DNA from: Gammaproteobacteria bacterium
Lineage (GTDB): Bacteria > Pseudomonadota > Gammaproteobacteria > Steroidobacterales > Steroidobacteraceae
Reading direction: 5' to 3'
DNA length: 62,109 nucleotides
NCBI GenBank assembly: GCA_003134045.1
Contig: PLAH01000116.1
Location: 13,044-75,152, forward strand
Part shown: positions 1 to 8,852 of the stretch, piece after piece
Numbering within the stretch: the stretch's first letter is position 1
How the letters are laid out: each line of letters starts with the position of its first letter
Translations under genes and position numbers: made by a program
Notes under the pieces: model-generated
The model's input: only the letters and a program-made list of their open reading frames with translations
Told to the model about the DNA's origin: nothing
The model's database searches: none

Positions 1-1013
1 CCCCCCCCCGCGCCGGCATCCTCGATGAGCCGGCGCACTGACTGACTCAACGCAGGCTCGGAATGCGCGATGATGCCGACCTGCTTACCGTCGAGCACCC
101 CGTCGGGATCCACGTTCAGGCTCACCACCGCCACATCGCGCAGCCACGCCTGGATGAACGTGTTGGGAAAACCCTCGTGTGCGCTGGTATTCACGAAGAT
201 GTGGGCGCGGGCGAGTAATTCGTTGACCTCCGAATGGCTCTTCGGACCGACATATTCGAGATTCGGCGCGGCGGCGATGTCCGTCATGAGCGACTGCTGC
301 CAGGCTTGGTTGGCGCCGGCGCCCGCGGCAGCGCCCACCATCACGAAGTTGACGCCGTGGCAGTCCCGCAGACTCCTCGCCAGCCGCGCGAACACTTCAG
401 GCTGCTTCCACGGCTTGAGATTCGCGATCCATACCACCGTCACGGCTCCCGACTTGTCGAGCAGTTCCCGCGGTGCAGGGTGAAAATTGGGGATGACCGC
501 GTCGGCGGTGCGCGCGAAATTCTTCTCCAGCAGCCGAGCCTGATGCTGTGTTTGCACGACGACGCAATCGGCCCGCCGCACACCGAAATTGAGCGCCCAC
601 TTCTCCAGGCGTACCCGCAGGAAATTTCGCCCCGGATCGAGCGATCGCCGGGCGACATCCGTGTCGTGCGCCACGTGCCATATCAGCGGGATGCCGTGCC
701 GCCGTGCGTAGAACGCACAAATGCCGGTATATGCACCGCCGACCCGCTGGTAAATGAGGCGGGGACGAATCTTGGACAACGCTCGGTACAGGGCCGCGGC
801 GTCCATGCTGTAGCCCAGGCGCGGTATTTTTCCGCCCCCGCCGATTCGGACGATGCGATAGTTGCGTGTTCGTTCGCGTTCGTCGGCGAAGCGGGCGAGA
901 TAGTAGATGTCGTACCGTTCGGCCTGGACCAGCGCGTCGATCAAGAGACTGATCTGGTATTCGGCGCCACCCCCATGCTCGTAGGGATTGACGATGCACA
1001 GCGGGGCACTCAT
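1..1013 (-). CDS. Glycosyltransferase family 4, partial (C-terminus off the window)
   Basis: A frame open from the ATG at 1013 to the left edge gives about 337 residues. The N-terminus carries a glycine-rich loop (EHGGGAEY, residues 13-20), typical of the first Rossmann domain of GT-B enzymes. Near residue 280 is EGFPNTFIQAW, the E-x7-E type motif of GT4 enzymes that contacts the donor nucleotide sugar. The ATG overlaps the TGA of the preceding GT4 gene, so the two are probably translationally coupled. It is inferred to be a cytoplasmic glycosyltransferase adding a sugar to the lipid-linked repeat unit of the left polysaccharide. Donor and acceptor cannot be read from the sequence. Confidence 0.85.
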   Translation of the reverse strand, partial: MSAPLCIVNPYEHGGGAEYQISLLIDALVQAERYDIYYLARFADERERTRNYRIVRIGGGGKIPRLGYSMDAAALYRALSKIRPRLIYQRVGGAYTGICAFYARRHGIPLIWHVAHDTDVARRSLDPGRNFLRVRLEKWALNFGVRRADCVVVQTQHQARLLEKNFARTADAVIPNFHPAPRELLDKSGAVTVVWIANLKPWKQPEVFARLARSLRDCHGVNFVMVGAAAGAGANQAWQQSLMTDIAAAPNLEYVGPKSHSEVNELLARAHIFVNTSAHEGFPNTFIQAWLRDVAVVSLNVDPDGVLDGKQVGIIAHSEPALSQSVRRLIEDAGAGG

Positions 1014-2248
1014 GCCGCCGCGGTGGTGGCGTCGGCGATGCTTCGCAGGCGCTTTTCGACCAGGTCGGCAATGACGCCGTAGGCGCGATGTTCGATGGCA
1101 TATCGGCGGCCTCGCTGACCCATCGCCCGGGCGCCCTCGGGATCTTTCAACAAATCCACGATCGCATCGGAGAACGCCTGCTCCTCGTAGACGACGCAGT
1201 ATCCGCCGCCGCTTTCCGCGATGACGCGTTTTTGCTCGGGATGATCGTTGGCAACGACGGCCTTGCCCATCGCCAGATATTCGATCAGTTTCGTGGGGGA
1301 GGTGGAACGCAGCACCGGCGTCGGATAGAACGGCGAGGTGCACACATCAGCCTCCTGCACGTACTGCAGAGCCTCGGGCTGCGGCAGTTGTCCGACGAAA
1401 ACCACCGAGGACTGCAGACCGAGGCGCGCCACCTCCTCTTCCAGGAATTCGCGATCCTTGGCATCTTCGCCGCGCCCGACGATGTACAGCCGCGCCGCCG
1501 GGATCGCGGTGCGAACCCGCGCGAATGCCCGGATCAGGAAATCCAGCCGGCGCACCTTGTCGAGCGTACCTAAGTACAACACGCAGGGCACTCCGGGCGG
1601 CAGCACCCGGCGGTCCGCGGTGGCATCGACCGCAGAGAACAGTTGCGCGGCGACGCCCATTGGCACCGCGGTCATCTTGGCGATGGGAACCCCCGCGGCG
1701 GCGATGTCCAAGCGCATCTGCTCGCTCTGCACGAATACGTGATCGGCGGCTGGCAGCAAAATCCGGTACAGCAGCCACTTGAACGCGAGACCTCGCAGGC
1801 GGTAGAGCAGCGGATATCGCGCCGTACCATCGCGGGCGCGCAGCAGGTAGTACTCGGGAAACGGGAACGACAGCCAGTAAACGAACGGGGTGCGGAATAG
1901 GCGGCACGCCAGCATGGCGAGCATGCCCGCCACGAACTTGTCCTTCACCTCGACGACATCGTACCGCGTCCGCCGCAGGCGCATGAAGAGCTGCAAATCG
2001 TTCACGATGCCGAGCGCATGCTTTCGCAGCCGACTGAACAGCGAATGACCGAGATCGGTGGCGCCGACCCAAGCGTCGCCTCCTCCCCAGCGGGTCACAT
2101 AGGCCCGGGGGCAGGCCGCTTCGCTCTGCAAAATCCAGTCGATCCGGTGTCCCCGCTGCGCAAGTTCGGTCCCGAAGAGCACCGAAACGTCGACGCGGGT
2201 GGGCGGGAACGGGTCCGATGAGACGACCAACAGCCGCAGCGGAGTCAT
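1010..2248 (-). CDS. Glycosyltransferase family 4
   Basis: A 412-residue GT-B protein. The start is set at the ATG at 2248, where a typical N-terminus (PLRLLVVSSDPFPP) begins 14 bp after the flippase gene; the frame is open far upstream, but that stretch is antisense noise over the flippase. The C-terminal domain has YLGTLDKVRRLDFLI near residue 235 and SPTKLIEYLAMGKAVV near residue 330, the donor-binding GT4 signature. It is likely a cytoplasmic transferase for the repeat unit of the left exopolysaccharide. Its stop overlaps the start of the next GT4 gene. Sugar specificity is unknown. Confidence 0.88.
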   Translation of the reverse strand: MTPLRLLVVSSDPFPPTRVDVSVLFGTELAQRGHRIDWILQSEAACPRAYVTRWGGGDAWVGATDLGHSLFSRLRKHALGIVNDLQLFMRLRRTRYDVVEVKDKFVAGMLAMLACRLFRTPFVYWLSFPFPEYYLLRARDGTARYPLLYRLRGLAFKWLLYRILLPAADHVFVQSEQMRLDIAAAGVPIAKMTAVPMGVAAQLFSAVDATADRRVLPPGVPCVLYLGTLDKVRRLDFLIRAFARVRTAIPAARLYIVGRGEDAKDREFLEEEVARLGLQSSVVFVGQLPQPEALQYVQEADVCTSPFYPTPVLRSTSPTKLIEYLAMGKAVVANDHPEQKRVIAESGGGYCVVYEEQAFSDAIVDLLKDPEGARAMGQRGRRYAIEHRAYGVIADLVEKRLRSIADATTAAA

Positions 2249-2262
2249 GAAGCGGCGGGGCG

Positions 2263-3834
2263 TCAGCGGAGGCCGGAAGCGGGTACCGCGGGACTCAACA
2301 ATCCGAGCACGCGCAAAAAGCGCATTTCCTTGCCAGGGAACAGGCGCAGCAATATCTCCCGGTCGGATGCGCACAAAATGGGACCGCGCACGTGCACCAC
2401 CAGGAAACACATGAATACCGCGCTTCCCAGCAGCAATTGCACGACGGCCGGCCCAGCCGTCAGAGACTTGATGCCGAGGCATAGCAGAACGGCGGTGCCC
2501 CACAACACGATGCTCGCGAGAACCGAGCTGCCGGCGTTCACCCACACCGCGCGGCGCCGCATGTGCCACCAGACGAAGGTGTTCTTGAAGACTTGCGAAG
2601 AGCCGATCGCCAACGCCGCGCCATACAAGCCCATGTAAGGCACGAGCACGAACAGCGCGAGCACGTTGTACGCGGCGAATACCTTGCTGAGCAGTTGGAT
2701 GTGCGCTTTCTCCTCGTACTGGGCGACCAGCGCTACCGGCGTGGAAAAACTGTTGAGCGTCGCGAACGCCAGAAAGACGCAAAGCAGCCACGACTGCTCG
2801 ATGAACTTCCCGCCGAATACCACCCTGACGATCTCTCCATGATAGGGAATGGAAAATGCAAGCACCGGCCACAGAACCAGCAGATTCATGTTCAGCAGAA
2901 ACGTGAAGTACTGCGGCACGCGCCTATCCGCATCGGCGGGCTTGATCGCGAAGAACATGGGCTGAATGATGTTGTCGAAGAGACGGCCCGGCAGCATGTT
3001 CATCGCCATCTCGTTGAGCCGCAGATAGAAGGAATAGATGCCGACGGAAACGGCATTCATGAAGCCGGCGATGAAGAAATTATCGACTCGGGATTCGAGA
3101 AAGAACGTCCCCGCATCGTTGAAATTATTGAAAAGGCCGTATCGCAGCAGCCTCTTGCGCTCCACCGTGGTGGGTTTGTAGCTCCGCGCTGCCGCGTCCA
3201 CGGTACAGTGGCGGTGGTACATCACGCGCAGGAACACGTAAATGGTGAGGTAGGCCAGCGTGTCGGCAAAGATCGCCGTGCGCAAGGTCAAGGCCCCCGA
3301 GAAAGCCAGCAGTGAATACCAGATGAGTTTTCCGTATGACAGCATCGCGACCGAACCCACGCTGAACCGATGCATCATGTGGGCTGCCATGGTCAGTTGC
3401 AGGATTTGCGTCTGAAAATACAAGAGAATCAGAACCGAGAACCACAGGAACTGAGTCTTATACGGACCTAAGCCGAAGAACGGCGCCACCCGGTTCCAGG
3501 CCAGGAATACCCCGAGAAGGACTACGCAATTCGCCGCGAACCGCAGAGCGGCGATTCGCTTGACCAGCCACGCCGCCGCGGCGACATTGCCGACTTTCAG
3601 ATATTCGGGCTGGAAGCGGCGCAGGGTCTGCTCCAAACCTAACGAGGCGGCCGTTCCCACCAGGCCGACGAAGGAGTAGAGCAGCGCCAGAACGCCGAAA
3701 TCCTCCTTGTGCATCGCGCGTACCAACACGACGTAACTCAGGACCGTCGCCACCTGCGAAGCCATGCGGAAAGCGACGGTATGAAATAGCGAGCGGCGCG
3801 CTTTGCTTCGGTCGTAAAGGGGCGTACTCATCAT
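2263..3834 (-). CDS. Polysaccharide flippase (Wzx/PST-type)
   Basis: A 523-residue, strongly hydrophobic protein with about 12-14 predicted membrane helices alternating with short basic loops, of the length and texture of the polysaccharide transporter (MOP/PST) superfamily. Members move undecaprenyl-diphosphate-linked repeat units across the inner membrane. It lies between the kinase-like gene and two GT4 genes, as expected in an exopolysaccharide operon. Two ATG codons in tandem (3834 and 3831) could serve as start and no strong ribosome site separates them. A second, unrelated flippase lies at 53559-55052, so this one probably serves the left cluster only. Confidence 0.85.
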   Translation of the reverse strand: MMSTPLYDRSKARRSLFHTVAFRMASQVATVLSYVVLVRAMHKEDFGVLALLYSFVGLVGTAASLGLEQTLRRFQPEYLKVGNVAAAAWLVKRIAALRFAANCVVLLGVFLAWNRVAPFFGLGPYKTQFLWFSVLILLYFQTQILQLTMAAHMMHRFSVGSVAMLSYGKLIWYSLLAFSGALTLRTAIFADTLAYLTIYVFLRVMYHRHCTVDAAARSYKPTTVERKRLLRYGLFNNFNDAGTFFLESRVDNFFIAGFMNAVSVGIYSFYLRLNEMAMNMLPGRLFDNIIQPMFFAIKPADADRRVPQYFTFLLNMNLLVLWPVLAFSIPYHGEIVRVVFGGKFIEQSWLLCVFLAFATLNSFSTPVALVAQYEEKAHIQLLSKVFAAYNVLALFVLVPYMGLYGAALAIGSSQVFKNTFVWWHMRRRAVWVNAGSSVLASIVLWGTAVLLCLGIKSLTAGPAVVQLLLGSAVFMCFLVVHVRGPILCASDREILLRLFPGKEMRFLRVLGLLSPAVPASGLR

Positions 3835-3855
3835 GAGGCAACCGGGTCGGCGCCC

Positions 3856-4725
3856 TTAGCGTCCGCCCTTGGCCTCGGACGTATCGTAGCCGTAGTCATA
3901 GCCCGGGGCGGTATCGACCGCCCGATTCAGCACGACGCCGGCGATGGGAAATTCGCCAAGCAGCTCCAGCGCCCTGTGCACATCCGCACGATTCGTCTGG
4001 CCCTCGCTGGCGACGACCAGGAACGCGTCGATTTTGGGCGCGACGACCAATGCATCGTCGGTGACGAGCACCGGCGGCAAATCTATCAAAACGATCGGAT
4101 TGACCGTTCCGCGTTTCAGATCGGCGATCAACTCGTCGAAACGTGGCGAGGACAGCAGCTCGGAGGCGTGCTCTGTCGGCACCGTGCTCCCGGCGATGTA
4201 CAGGTTCTCCCGCCCGACCGAGAAAAAAATGTCCTTGGTATTGCTGGAGCGTTCCAGATAGTCGCGTAATTGACGCACCGGCTGCACGCCGAGGGTCCGG
4301 CATACACTCGGATTGCGCATATCCATGTCGAGCAGAATGATTTCGCGGCTTTTTTCGCGCGCCATACTGAAGGCAAGATTCAACGCGGTCAGCGTCTTGC
4401 CATCGTTGGGTCCGGCGCTCGTGACCGCAATCGTGGTCCAGCCGCTGGTGCGGGCGCGATGCAGCAGGCGCGTTCGCAACATTCTATACGCCGCGACCGC
4501 AGCGCCATCATTGTCCTGGTCGCCTTCGACCAGCAAACGCCTGTCGCGGCAGTGATCGCGGTCGAGAGTCATGGCAGTGGCGAGAATGCGCTGCTCGGAC
4601 GCAATCGCCGCGGCGCTTTCCGTTCGCACCAGCGAACGGTCTGCTTCGGCCTTGCGTTCTGGACGAGAGATGCCGCCGACCTTCGTAGTGCGGTTCTTCT
4701 CGAGTGCGCGTTCGACGATCGACAT
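3856..4725 (-). CDS. BY-kinase-like ATPase of the exopolysaccharide co-polymerase (CpsD/CapB, PEP-CTERM-EPS type)
   Basis: 289 residues. Visible motifs are a Walker A (AGPNDGKT, 104-111), a Walker A' (LLDMDMRNP, 131-139) and a Walker B (IVLIDLPP, 211-218), the set that defines bacterial tyrosine kinases and related MinD/ParA-like ATPases. The tail holds three tyrosines in GYDYGY (275-280), a plausible but short autophosphorylation cluster. It is a stand-alone cytoplasmic partner of the chain-length protein encoded 49 bp upstream, as in split CapA/CapB systems. The family controls polymer length and export through phosphorylation cycles. Kinase activity itself is an inference, since some relatives only bind ATP. 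Confidence 0.87.
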   Translation of the reverse strand: MSIVERALEKNRTTKVGGISRPERKAEADRSLVRTESAAAIASEQRILATAMTLDRDHCRDRRLLVEGDQDNDGAAVAAYRMLRTRLLHRARTSGWTTIAVTSAGPNDGKTLTALNLAFSMAREKSREIILLDMDMRNPSVCRTLGVQPVRQLRDYLERSSNTKDIFFSVGRENLYIAGSTVPTEHASELLSSPRFDELIADLKRGTVNPIVLIDLPPVLVTDDALVVAPKIDAFLVVASEGQTNRADVHRALELLGEFPIAGVVLNRAVDTAPGYDYGYDTSEAKGGR

Positions 4726-4774
4726 GATTACCTACATTCGCCCTGGGCGTTCAATGACCAAATACATGCAGGAT

Positions 4775-6301
4775 TCATCGATGTTTAGCCAATATTATCA
4801 CAATGGTGGCTACGCACACCGCGATGGAATAGGCAGCGATCAACGAACCTAATTTGAGCAAGCGACCACGCCGGTCCCACTTGTTCTTGATAAACGGAAT
4901 GCTGGCGAGCAGAGGCAACGACTCCGGAAGCAGCAGGTCGCGCGCGGACCGCAGGGTCTTGTCCGTGCTTTCGGATACGGCGATGGCGATGCCGGCCAGC
5001 GCGGAACCGAATACCAGGCCCAGCAAAATCATGCCGATGCGATTCGGATAAACCGGCGATTTGGGCTCGGTCGCCGCCCGCAGCAGCGTGAAACGCTCGC
5101 CGCCCTGTTGACTCTCGAAAGTCTGCGCCAACGCGGCATTCTGCAATTTGCCCTGGACCTGCTGATACTGATTCTGCAAGGCCTCCTTGCGGCGCATGAC
5201 TTCGGAAAACTCGTGTTCCGCGCCGGGCGTTTGAGAAATCAGCGCGCGGCTTTGCCCGAGTTTTGCCTGCAACGTGCCCGCCTGGGACCTGAGGCTCGCA
5301 AGTTCATTGCGCGCGGCCTGCAGTTGCGCCGCGGTCAGGTTGTATTGAGGATTGTTGGAACTCTGCGCAATCCCTCCCGTCGACAGCTGAGTGTGGCCCG
5401 ACTGCTGCGCCATCAGTGTTTCCAAGGCGCGGCGCAGGCGCTTGACCTCGGGGTGGTCCGGTGTATAGCGCTGCTCCGCTTCCGTGAGCTTCGCCCGGAC
5501 GGTGGCGACATCGGTCAAGTCGCCCGATTGGGTGATGAGATTCGGACTCATTTGGCTCAATTGCACGCTCAACACCGACTCTTTTTCCTGGGCCGAGAGT
5601 ATCTGCGGCTGCAAATTATCCAGCTGCCGCTGAGTCTCTTCGGAGATCGTCTGATTGCGCGCGAGAAATTCAGGCAATGCATCGCCGTATTTCTTCCGCA
5701 GTTCGGCCAGCTTGCCGTCCACCTCACGCATCTGCGAGTTGATGTTGTCGGCCTGCGTGCGCAGAAATTCCGCCGCTTCGCCGGCCGCTTCCGTGCGCCG
5801 CACCTGGTTGTACTTGAGGAACAGCTCGGCCAAGCGCGAGTTGATCTCCTTGGCGAGCACCGGGTCGGGGTTATTGTACAAGACCGAGAACGCATTCGAT
5901 TCGGGCAGCGGTTTGAATGTGACGGGATCCACGCGTTCCACACTCGTGTCGTCGAGGAGGCGTTCCGCCTTGTCGTCGTCATCCCACTCCTTGTGGTTTG
6001 GATAGGGATCAATCTGCTTCACGATGGGGAGAAGGCTCTTGGCCGTCATGACCCGCCCCTGGATGATTTCGATCTGCTGATCCGAATAGCTGATGACGGT
6101 GGTCTCGATGATGTCCTTGGGCACCGACGAGGGCTCCAACAGGATGGTCGATGTCGCCTGATAGCGCGGATGAATGGCGAACGCCGCAACCACGCACAGA
6201 AACAAGACGCCAGGCAGTATGGTCGCGAGGTAGATGTAGCGGCGACGAAGAATGCCGAAGAAATCGCTGACGGCCGGAGCGCCGCTGATCGTCGTATTCA
6301 T
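4775..6301 (-). CDS. Polysaccharide chain-length determinant (GumC/Wzz, PCP-2a type)
   Basis: 508 residues. A membrane helix lies near residues 24-45, followed by a long periplasmic part rich in heptad-like Glu/Gln/Leu stretches (about 150-400, coiled coil). A proline-rich turn (PKSPVYPNR) precedes a second helix near 425-447, and another hydrophobic segment ends the protein. This is the layout of polysaccharide co-polymerases linking the inner membrane to the export pore. The cytoplasmic kinase domain is absent and is supplied by the next gene. It sits 3 bp after the beta-barrel gene. Family knowledge assigns it to setting chain length and aiding export. Confidence 0.88.
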   Translation of the reverse strand: MNTTISGAPAVSDFFGILRRRYIYLATILPGVLFLCVVAAFAIHPRYQATSTILLEPSSVPKDIIETTVISYSDQQIEIIQGRVMTAKSLLPIVKQIDPYPNHKEWDDDDKAERLLDDTSVERVDPVTFKPLPESNAFSVLYNNPDPVLAKEINSRLAELFLKYNQVRRTEAAGEAAEFLRTQADNINSQMREVDGKLAELRKKYGDALPEFLARNQTISEETQRQLDNLQPQILSAQEKESVLSVQLSQMSPNLITQSGDLTDVATVRAKLTEAEQRYTPDHPEVKRLRRALETLMAQQSGHTQLSTGGIAQSSNNPQYNLTAAQLQAARNELASLRSQAGTLQAKLGQSRALISQTPGAEHEFSEVMRRKEALQNQYQQVQGKLQNAALAQTFESQQGGERFTLLRAATEPKSPVYPNRIGMILLGLVFGSALAGIAIAVSESTDKTLRSARDLLLPESLPLLASIPFIKNKWDRRGRLLKLGSLIAAYSIAVCVATIVIILAKHR

Positions 6302-6304
6302 GGA

Positions 6305-7501
6305 TTACCTTTGTGGCGCGAGGCCCTTGTAGCCAATCTCGACATACACGCGATTGTTCTCGGCCGACGTGGGGTCCGCCCGGTAACGTTGATAGGCATA
6401 CTGATAACCGCCCTGCAGGAAAAGATAGCGCGTCAAGTCGTAGTGGGCTTCGACCAACGCCTGCGCGTATCGGCTGTCCTCTCCGGACAGGCCCTGGGTG
6501 AGCCCGCGGGTGTGGATGTACGACACGGCTCCCGTTATCGCGAACCGCGCGGTAAGCGTTCGATCGCATTGGAGCTGCAACCGGTCGGTGGTGTACACGG
6601 CGGCGCCGCCCGACGGCGCTATGGAACGGCGCGCGACGAGCCTGAACCGGTCGAGTTCGGTCTTGTAGGAAACGTCGACGAAGCCGCCGATCTTGTTGAC
6701 CGACGCGTCGATCGGACTCGGGAACGACGAGTCGAGTTTGGTGTGCTGGTAGTTGAGTTCTTCGACTGTGGTGAGCAGCGGCGTCCACAGGGTGGTCAGA
6801 TCGACCAGCGCTCCGCTGCCCGTCGCCTGCGAATCCACCTCCTTGGTCTGGAATTTCGATCCCATGCCGCCGAACGTCAATGTGGAGGTGAAGTTTAGCG
6901 CGTAGTTCAAAAACGCCCGGCCCTGGTAGTAGTCGAAATTCTGGTGACTCGAGCCGTCACTTGGAGAATATCTCACGTCCTCGTAATTGCCGGACACGCC
7001 GGCGCCGATCGTGGGGGTGAAGCTGTAGACATATTTGGGCGACAGGAATGCGGTGTCTTGAGTCGCGCCTGTCGCCACGCGGCTGTTGGTGGGCGCTGGT
7101 TGATTCGGGACGATGTCGTTGAAGGTGGGGGGTGCGAACTGCGCATTGATCTCATCGAGATGCTGGTAGCTCGCCGCCAGGCTGGCAATGCTTCGCTGTG
7201 TCTTGTACGAGGAGCTAAGGTCCAGATAAGTCTCGAGCCTGTCGTCGACCGAACTCTTGGGATAACTGCGATAAACGAGTCGGGGGCGAAGCAGGGTCGA
7301 CCACTCCGGAGTATCGATCCCGACGACCGTGGCCACATCGGCGAGGTAGCCTTGCACCGCTTTGCTCCCGCCGGGGTCCATGTCGAGATTCGAATCGTTT
7401 TCTACTCCCAATGAGGCCAGCGGCTGGTAGAAAACTTGGGCAGCCTGCGCCGCCGATGTACCGAGAACGGCTGCTAAAACGAGTAGGCCTCGACCGCACA
7501 T
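6305..7501 (-). CDS. Outer-membrane beta-barrel protein of exopolysaccharide export
   Basis: 398 residues. The start is the ATG at 7501, which overlaps the TAA of the export gene (TAATG). Residues 1-20 form a signal peptide ending AAQA. The mature part is made of alternating aromatic and polar strands, such as YLDLSSSYKTQRSIASL, and ends in a strand with YVEIGYKG, all typical of a transmembrane barrel. Similar barrels of about 400 residues occur beside SLBB export proteins in PEP-CTERM-type and Gum-like clusters and may help the polymer cross the outer membrane. The longer open frame extending upstream is antisense-quality sequence and was not used. Confidence 0.75.
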   Translation of the reverse strand: MCGRGLLVLAAVLGTSAAQAAQVFYQPLASLGVENDSNLDMDPGGSKAVQGYLADVATVVGIDTPEWSTLLRPRLVYRSYPKSSVDDRLETYLDLSSSYKTQRSIASLAASYQHLDEINAQFAPPTFNDIVPNQPAPTNSRVATGATQDTAFLSPKYVYSFTPTIGAGVSGNYEDVRYSPSDGSSHQNFDYYQGRAFLNYALNFTSTLTFGGMGSKFQTKEVDSQATGSGALVDLTTLWTPLLTTVEELNYQHTKLDSSFPSPIDASVNKIGGFVDVSYKTELDRFRLVARRSIAPSGGAAVYTTDRLQLQCDRTLTARFAITGAVSYIHTRGLTQGLSGEDSRYAQALVEAHYDLTRYLFLQGGYQYAYQRYRADPTSAENNRVYVEIGYKGLAPQR

Positions 7502-8106
7502 TACGGAACCACCACGACGTCGCCGCTCTCCAGATCGACGTTCTGAGTTAGATCCTTGCCCGCGGAGACCTGGCCGTACTTGAAGGGCAACACCCGCTGG
7601 CCGGCGGGCGTCGAGCGGATGACGATGATGCCGTCCATCTTGGCATAGGGATTGCCCCCCCCCGCCATGCTCAAGGCCTGCAGCACATTGATGGTCGGAT
7701 TCATGATGAGCTGGCCCGGCTTCTGCACCTGGCCGATGACGTACACCACGTTGCCCTTCACCTCGGTGACGATCACCGTGGCAATCGGATCCGAGAGGTA
7801 TTTCTTGAGTCGCGTCTCCATTTCGACGCGGATCTGGCCGACGCTCTTGCCGCCCACGGTCAATTCGCCGGCCAGCGGGTAGGAAATCTTGCCATCCGGG
7901 GACACCGTCATCTCCTGCGGCAGCAGCTTCGGATCGTCGTAGACACCCACGATCACCTTGTCGCCGGGATGCAGTTTGTATTCCGGCGCCGCGGTCTGGG
8001 CGTGACCCGCCGATGCGGCCGCGATGGCCACGATCCCGAATGCCATGAAATCGGCCGACCACCGACGCCGCATTCCCACCGCCGAAGCTTTCGCTTTCGT
8101 CATCAT
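7501..8106 (-). CDS. Polysaccharide export protein (Wza/GumB family, Poly_export + SLBB)
   Basis: 201 residues, first gene of the left exopolysaccharide operon. A signal peptide covers about residues 1-36 and ends AGHA. The Poly_export domain starts at YKLHPGDKVIVGVYDDP and is followed by an SLBB-like domain (GNVVYVIGQVQKPG). There is no clear lipobox cysteine, so it may not be a lipoprotein. At about 200 residues it resembles short GumB-like proteins rather than full-length Wza. The ribosome site GGAG lies 6 bases before the ATG. It forms the periplasmic/outer-membrane export channel together with the chain-length protein. Confidence 0.88.
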   Translation of the reverse strand: MMTKAKASAVGMRRRWSADFMAFGIVAIAAASAGHAQTAAPEYKLHPGDKVIVGVYDDPKLLPQEMTVSPDGKISYPLAGELTVGGKSVGQIRVEMETRLKKYLSDPIATVIVTEVKGNVVYVIGQVQKPGQLIMNPTINVLQALSMAGGGNPYAKMDGIIVIRSTPAGQRVLPFKYGQVSAGKDLTQNVDLESGDVVVVP

Positions 8107-8216
8107 CTATCTCTCCGTTTGACCATCCGCTGGCGAACGCGGCAGCGTCCGGGCACGTTGCCGGCAATTCGCGAGCATTAGTGGCATTGAATGGGTCGAG
8201 TGCCGTTATCCGCGCG

Positions 8217-8244
8217 AGTATACAGGCCACTTTATACGTTCCAA
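8217..8244 (-). promoter_or_regulatory. Candidate sigma-70 promoter of the left exopolysaccharide operon
   Basis: Read on the minus strand, TTGGAA (8239-8244) and TATACT (8217-8222) are separated by 16 bases; they match the sigma-70 consensus at 4/6 and 5/6 positions. Transcription would begin near 8210, leaving about 100 bases of untranslated leader before the export gene. No other element in the intergenic stretch fits better. Confidence 0.5.
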
Positions 8245-8317
8245 GTGTATCCCTCGCATCACGGCGAGTTCATGTCGGTTCAGTGATACACCCCTCGCAT
8301 TTATGCGAATTATGTCG
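8245..8317. promoter_or_regulatory. Nested repeats upstream of the exopolysaccharide promoter (candidate operator)
   Basis: Two imperfect direct copies begin CCTCGCAT at 8252 and 8293 and both end in ATGTCG; they are 41 bp apart, about four helical turns. Each contains its own inverted repeat: CTCGC/GCGAG at 8253-8268, and TCGCAT-TT-ATGCGA at 8295-8308. A further perfect pair, GTGTATC (8245-8251) and GATACAC (8285-8291), brackets the first copy. The block abuts the -35 hexamer, so binding by a dimeric regulator is likely. The regulator is not identified. The rest of the 312-bp gap 8107-8418 holds only the leader and a short palindrome, CGTCAAATGACG, at 8349-8360. Confidence 0.5.
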
Positions 8318-8418
8318 TCCGGCGCCCCGAAGACGCACCCCGATTACCCGTCAAATGACGATTCTGGCTCGCGCCGACGGAGACAGTGGTACCGTGGCGG
8401 GCTCAACAGGAGATGCGC

Positions 8419-8745
8419 GTGAACCAATTCAAACCTAGCTCGTTGTCAGGACGACCCACCTCGCCGCCCGGCGACGACCCGATGATGGACTTCCGGGCCC
8501 GCCTGGTCCATCAGCAAGCAGAAGCGGCCGAACGCCGCCGGCTCGATCTGGCGGAGCAGTCCTCTCGCCTGAAAACCGCCGAGGAACGCATTCGCATCTG
8601 GGAACGCATTCACGAAGTGAACCTGCCGCGCGATACCGGCCACAATCTGGTCGAGATCATCGCCGCGAACACCGGGCTCACCGATGCCGACGTGCGCGAG
8701 GAACAACAGCGGCGCGCCACGCTCCGGGCAGCCGCCGCGGTTTAG
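8419..8745 (+). CDS. Small unknown protein, charged and helical
   Basis: The GTG at 8419 is chosen because AGGAG lies 6 bases before it; an in-frame ATG at 8413 sits directly on that ribosome site. The 108-residue product has a Pro/Ser-rich N-terminus, then a charged helical stretch (AEERIRIWERIHEVNLP) and a C-terminal segment, VEIIAANTGLTDADV. There is no signal peptide, membrane helix or cysteine, so it should be cytoplasmic. I do not recognise a family. It is divergent from the exopolysaccharide operon, sharing the regulatory gap, and convergent with cysNC. Codon use matches its neighbours, which supports a real gene. Confidence 0.6.
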   Translation: MNQFKPSSLSGRPTSPPGDDPMMDFRARLVHQQAEAAERRRLDLAEQSSRLKTAEERIRIWERIHEVNLPRDTGHNLVEIIAANTGLTDADVREEQQRRATLRAAAAV

Positions 8746-8816
8746 GAGCCGGGCAGGTTCGTGACGCGGGCGCCGGTCGGGTCCGCCGACGCGTCCCGCC
8801 CGGATGAGCCCGGCTC
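8746..8816. terminator. GC-rich inverted repeat between convergent genes
   Basis: GAGCCGGGC (8746-8754) and GCCCGGCTC (8808-8816) are perfect complements flanking a GC-rich loop that can fold further. They lie in the 107-bp gap between the convergent small gene and cysNC. No T-run follows on either strand, so intrinsic termination is uncertain. The rest of the gap to 8852 is GC-rich without a further recognisable feature. Confidence 0.3.
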
Positions 8817-8852
8817 GCCGCCCGCCGCCACGCGCCCCGGGCTCGCCGCCGC

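Noticed and set aside
5108-6898. A plus-strand frame of 596 codons opposite the chain-length and barrel genes
   Set aside because: Shadow of the minus-strand genes, with no ribosome site or domain.
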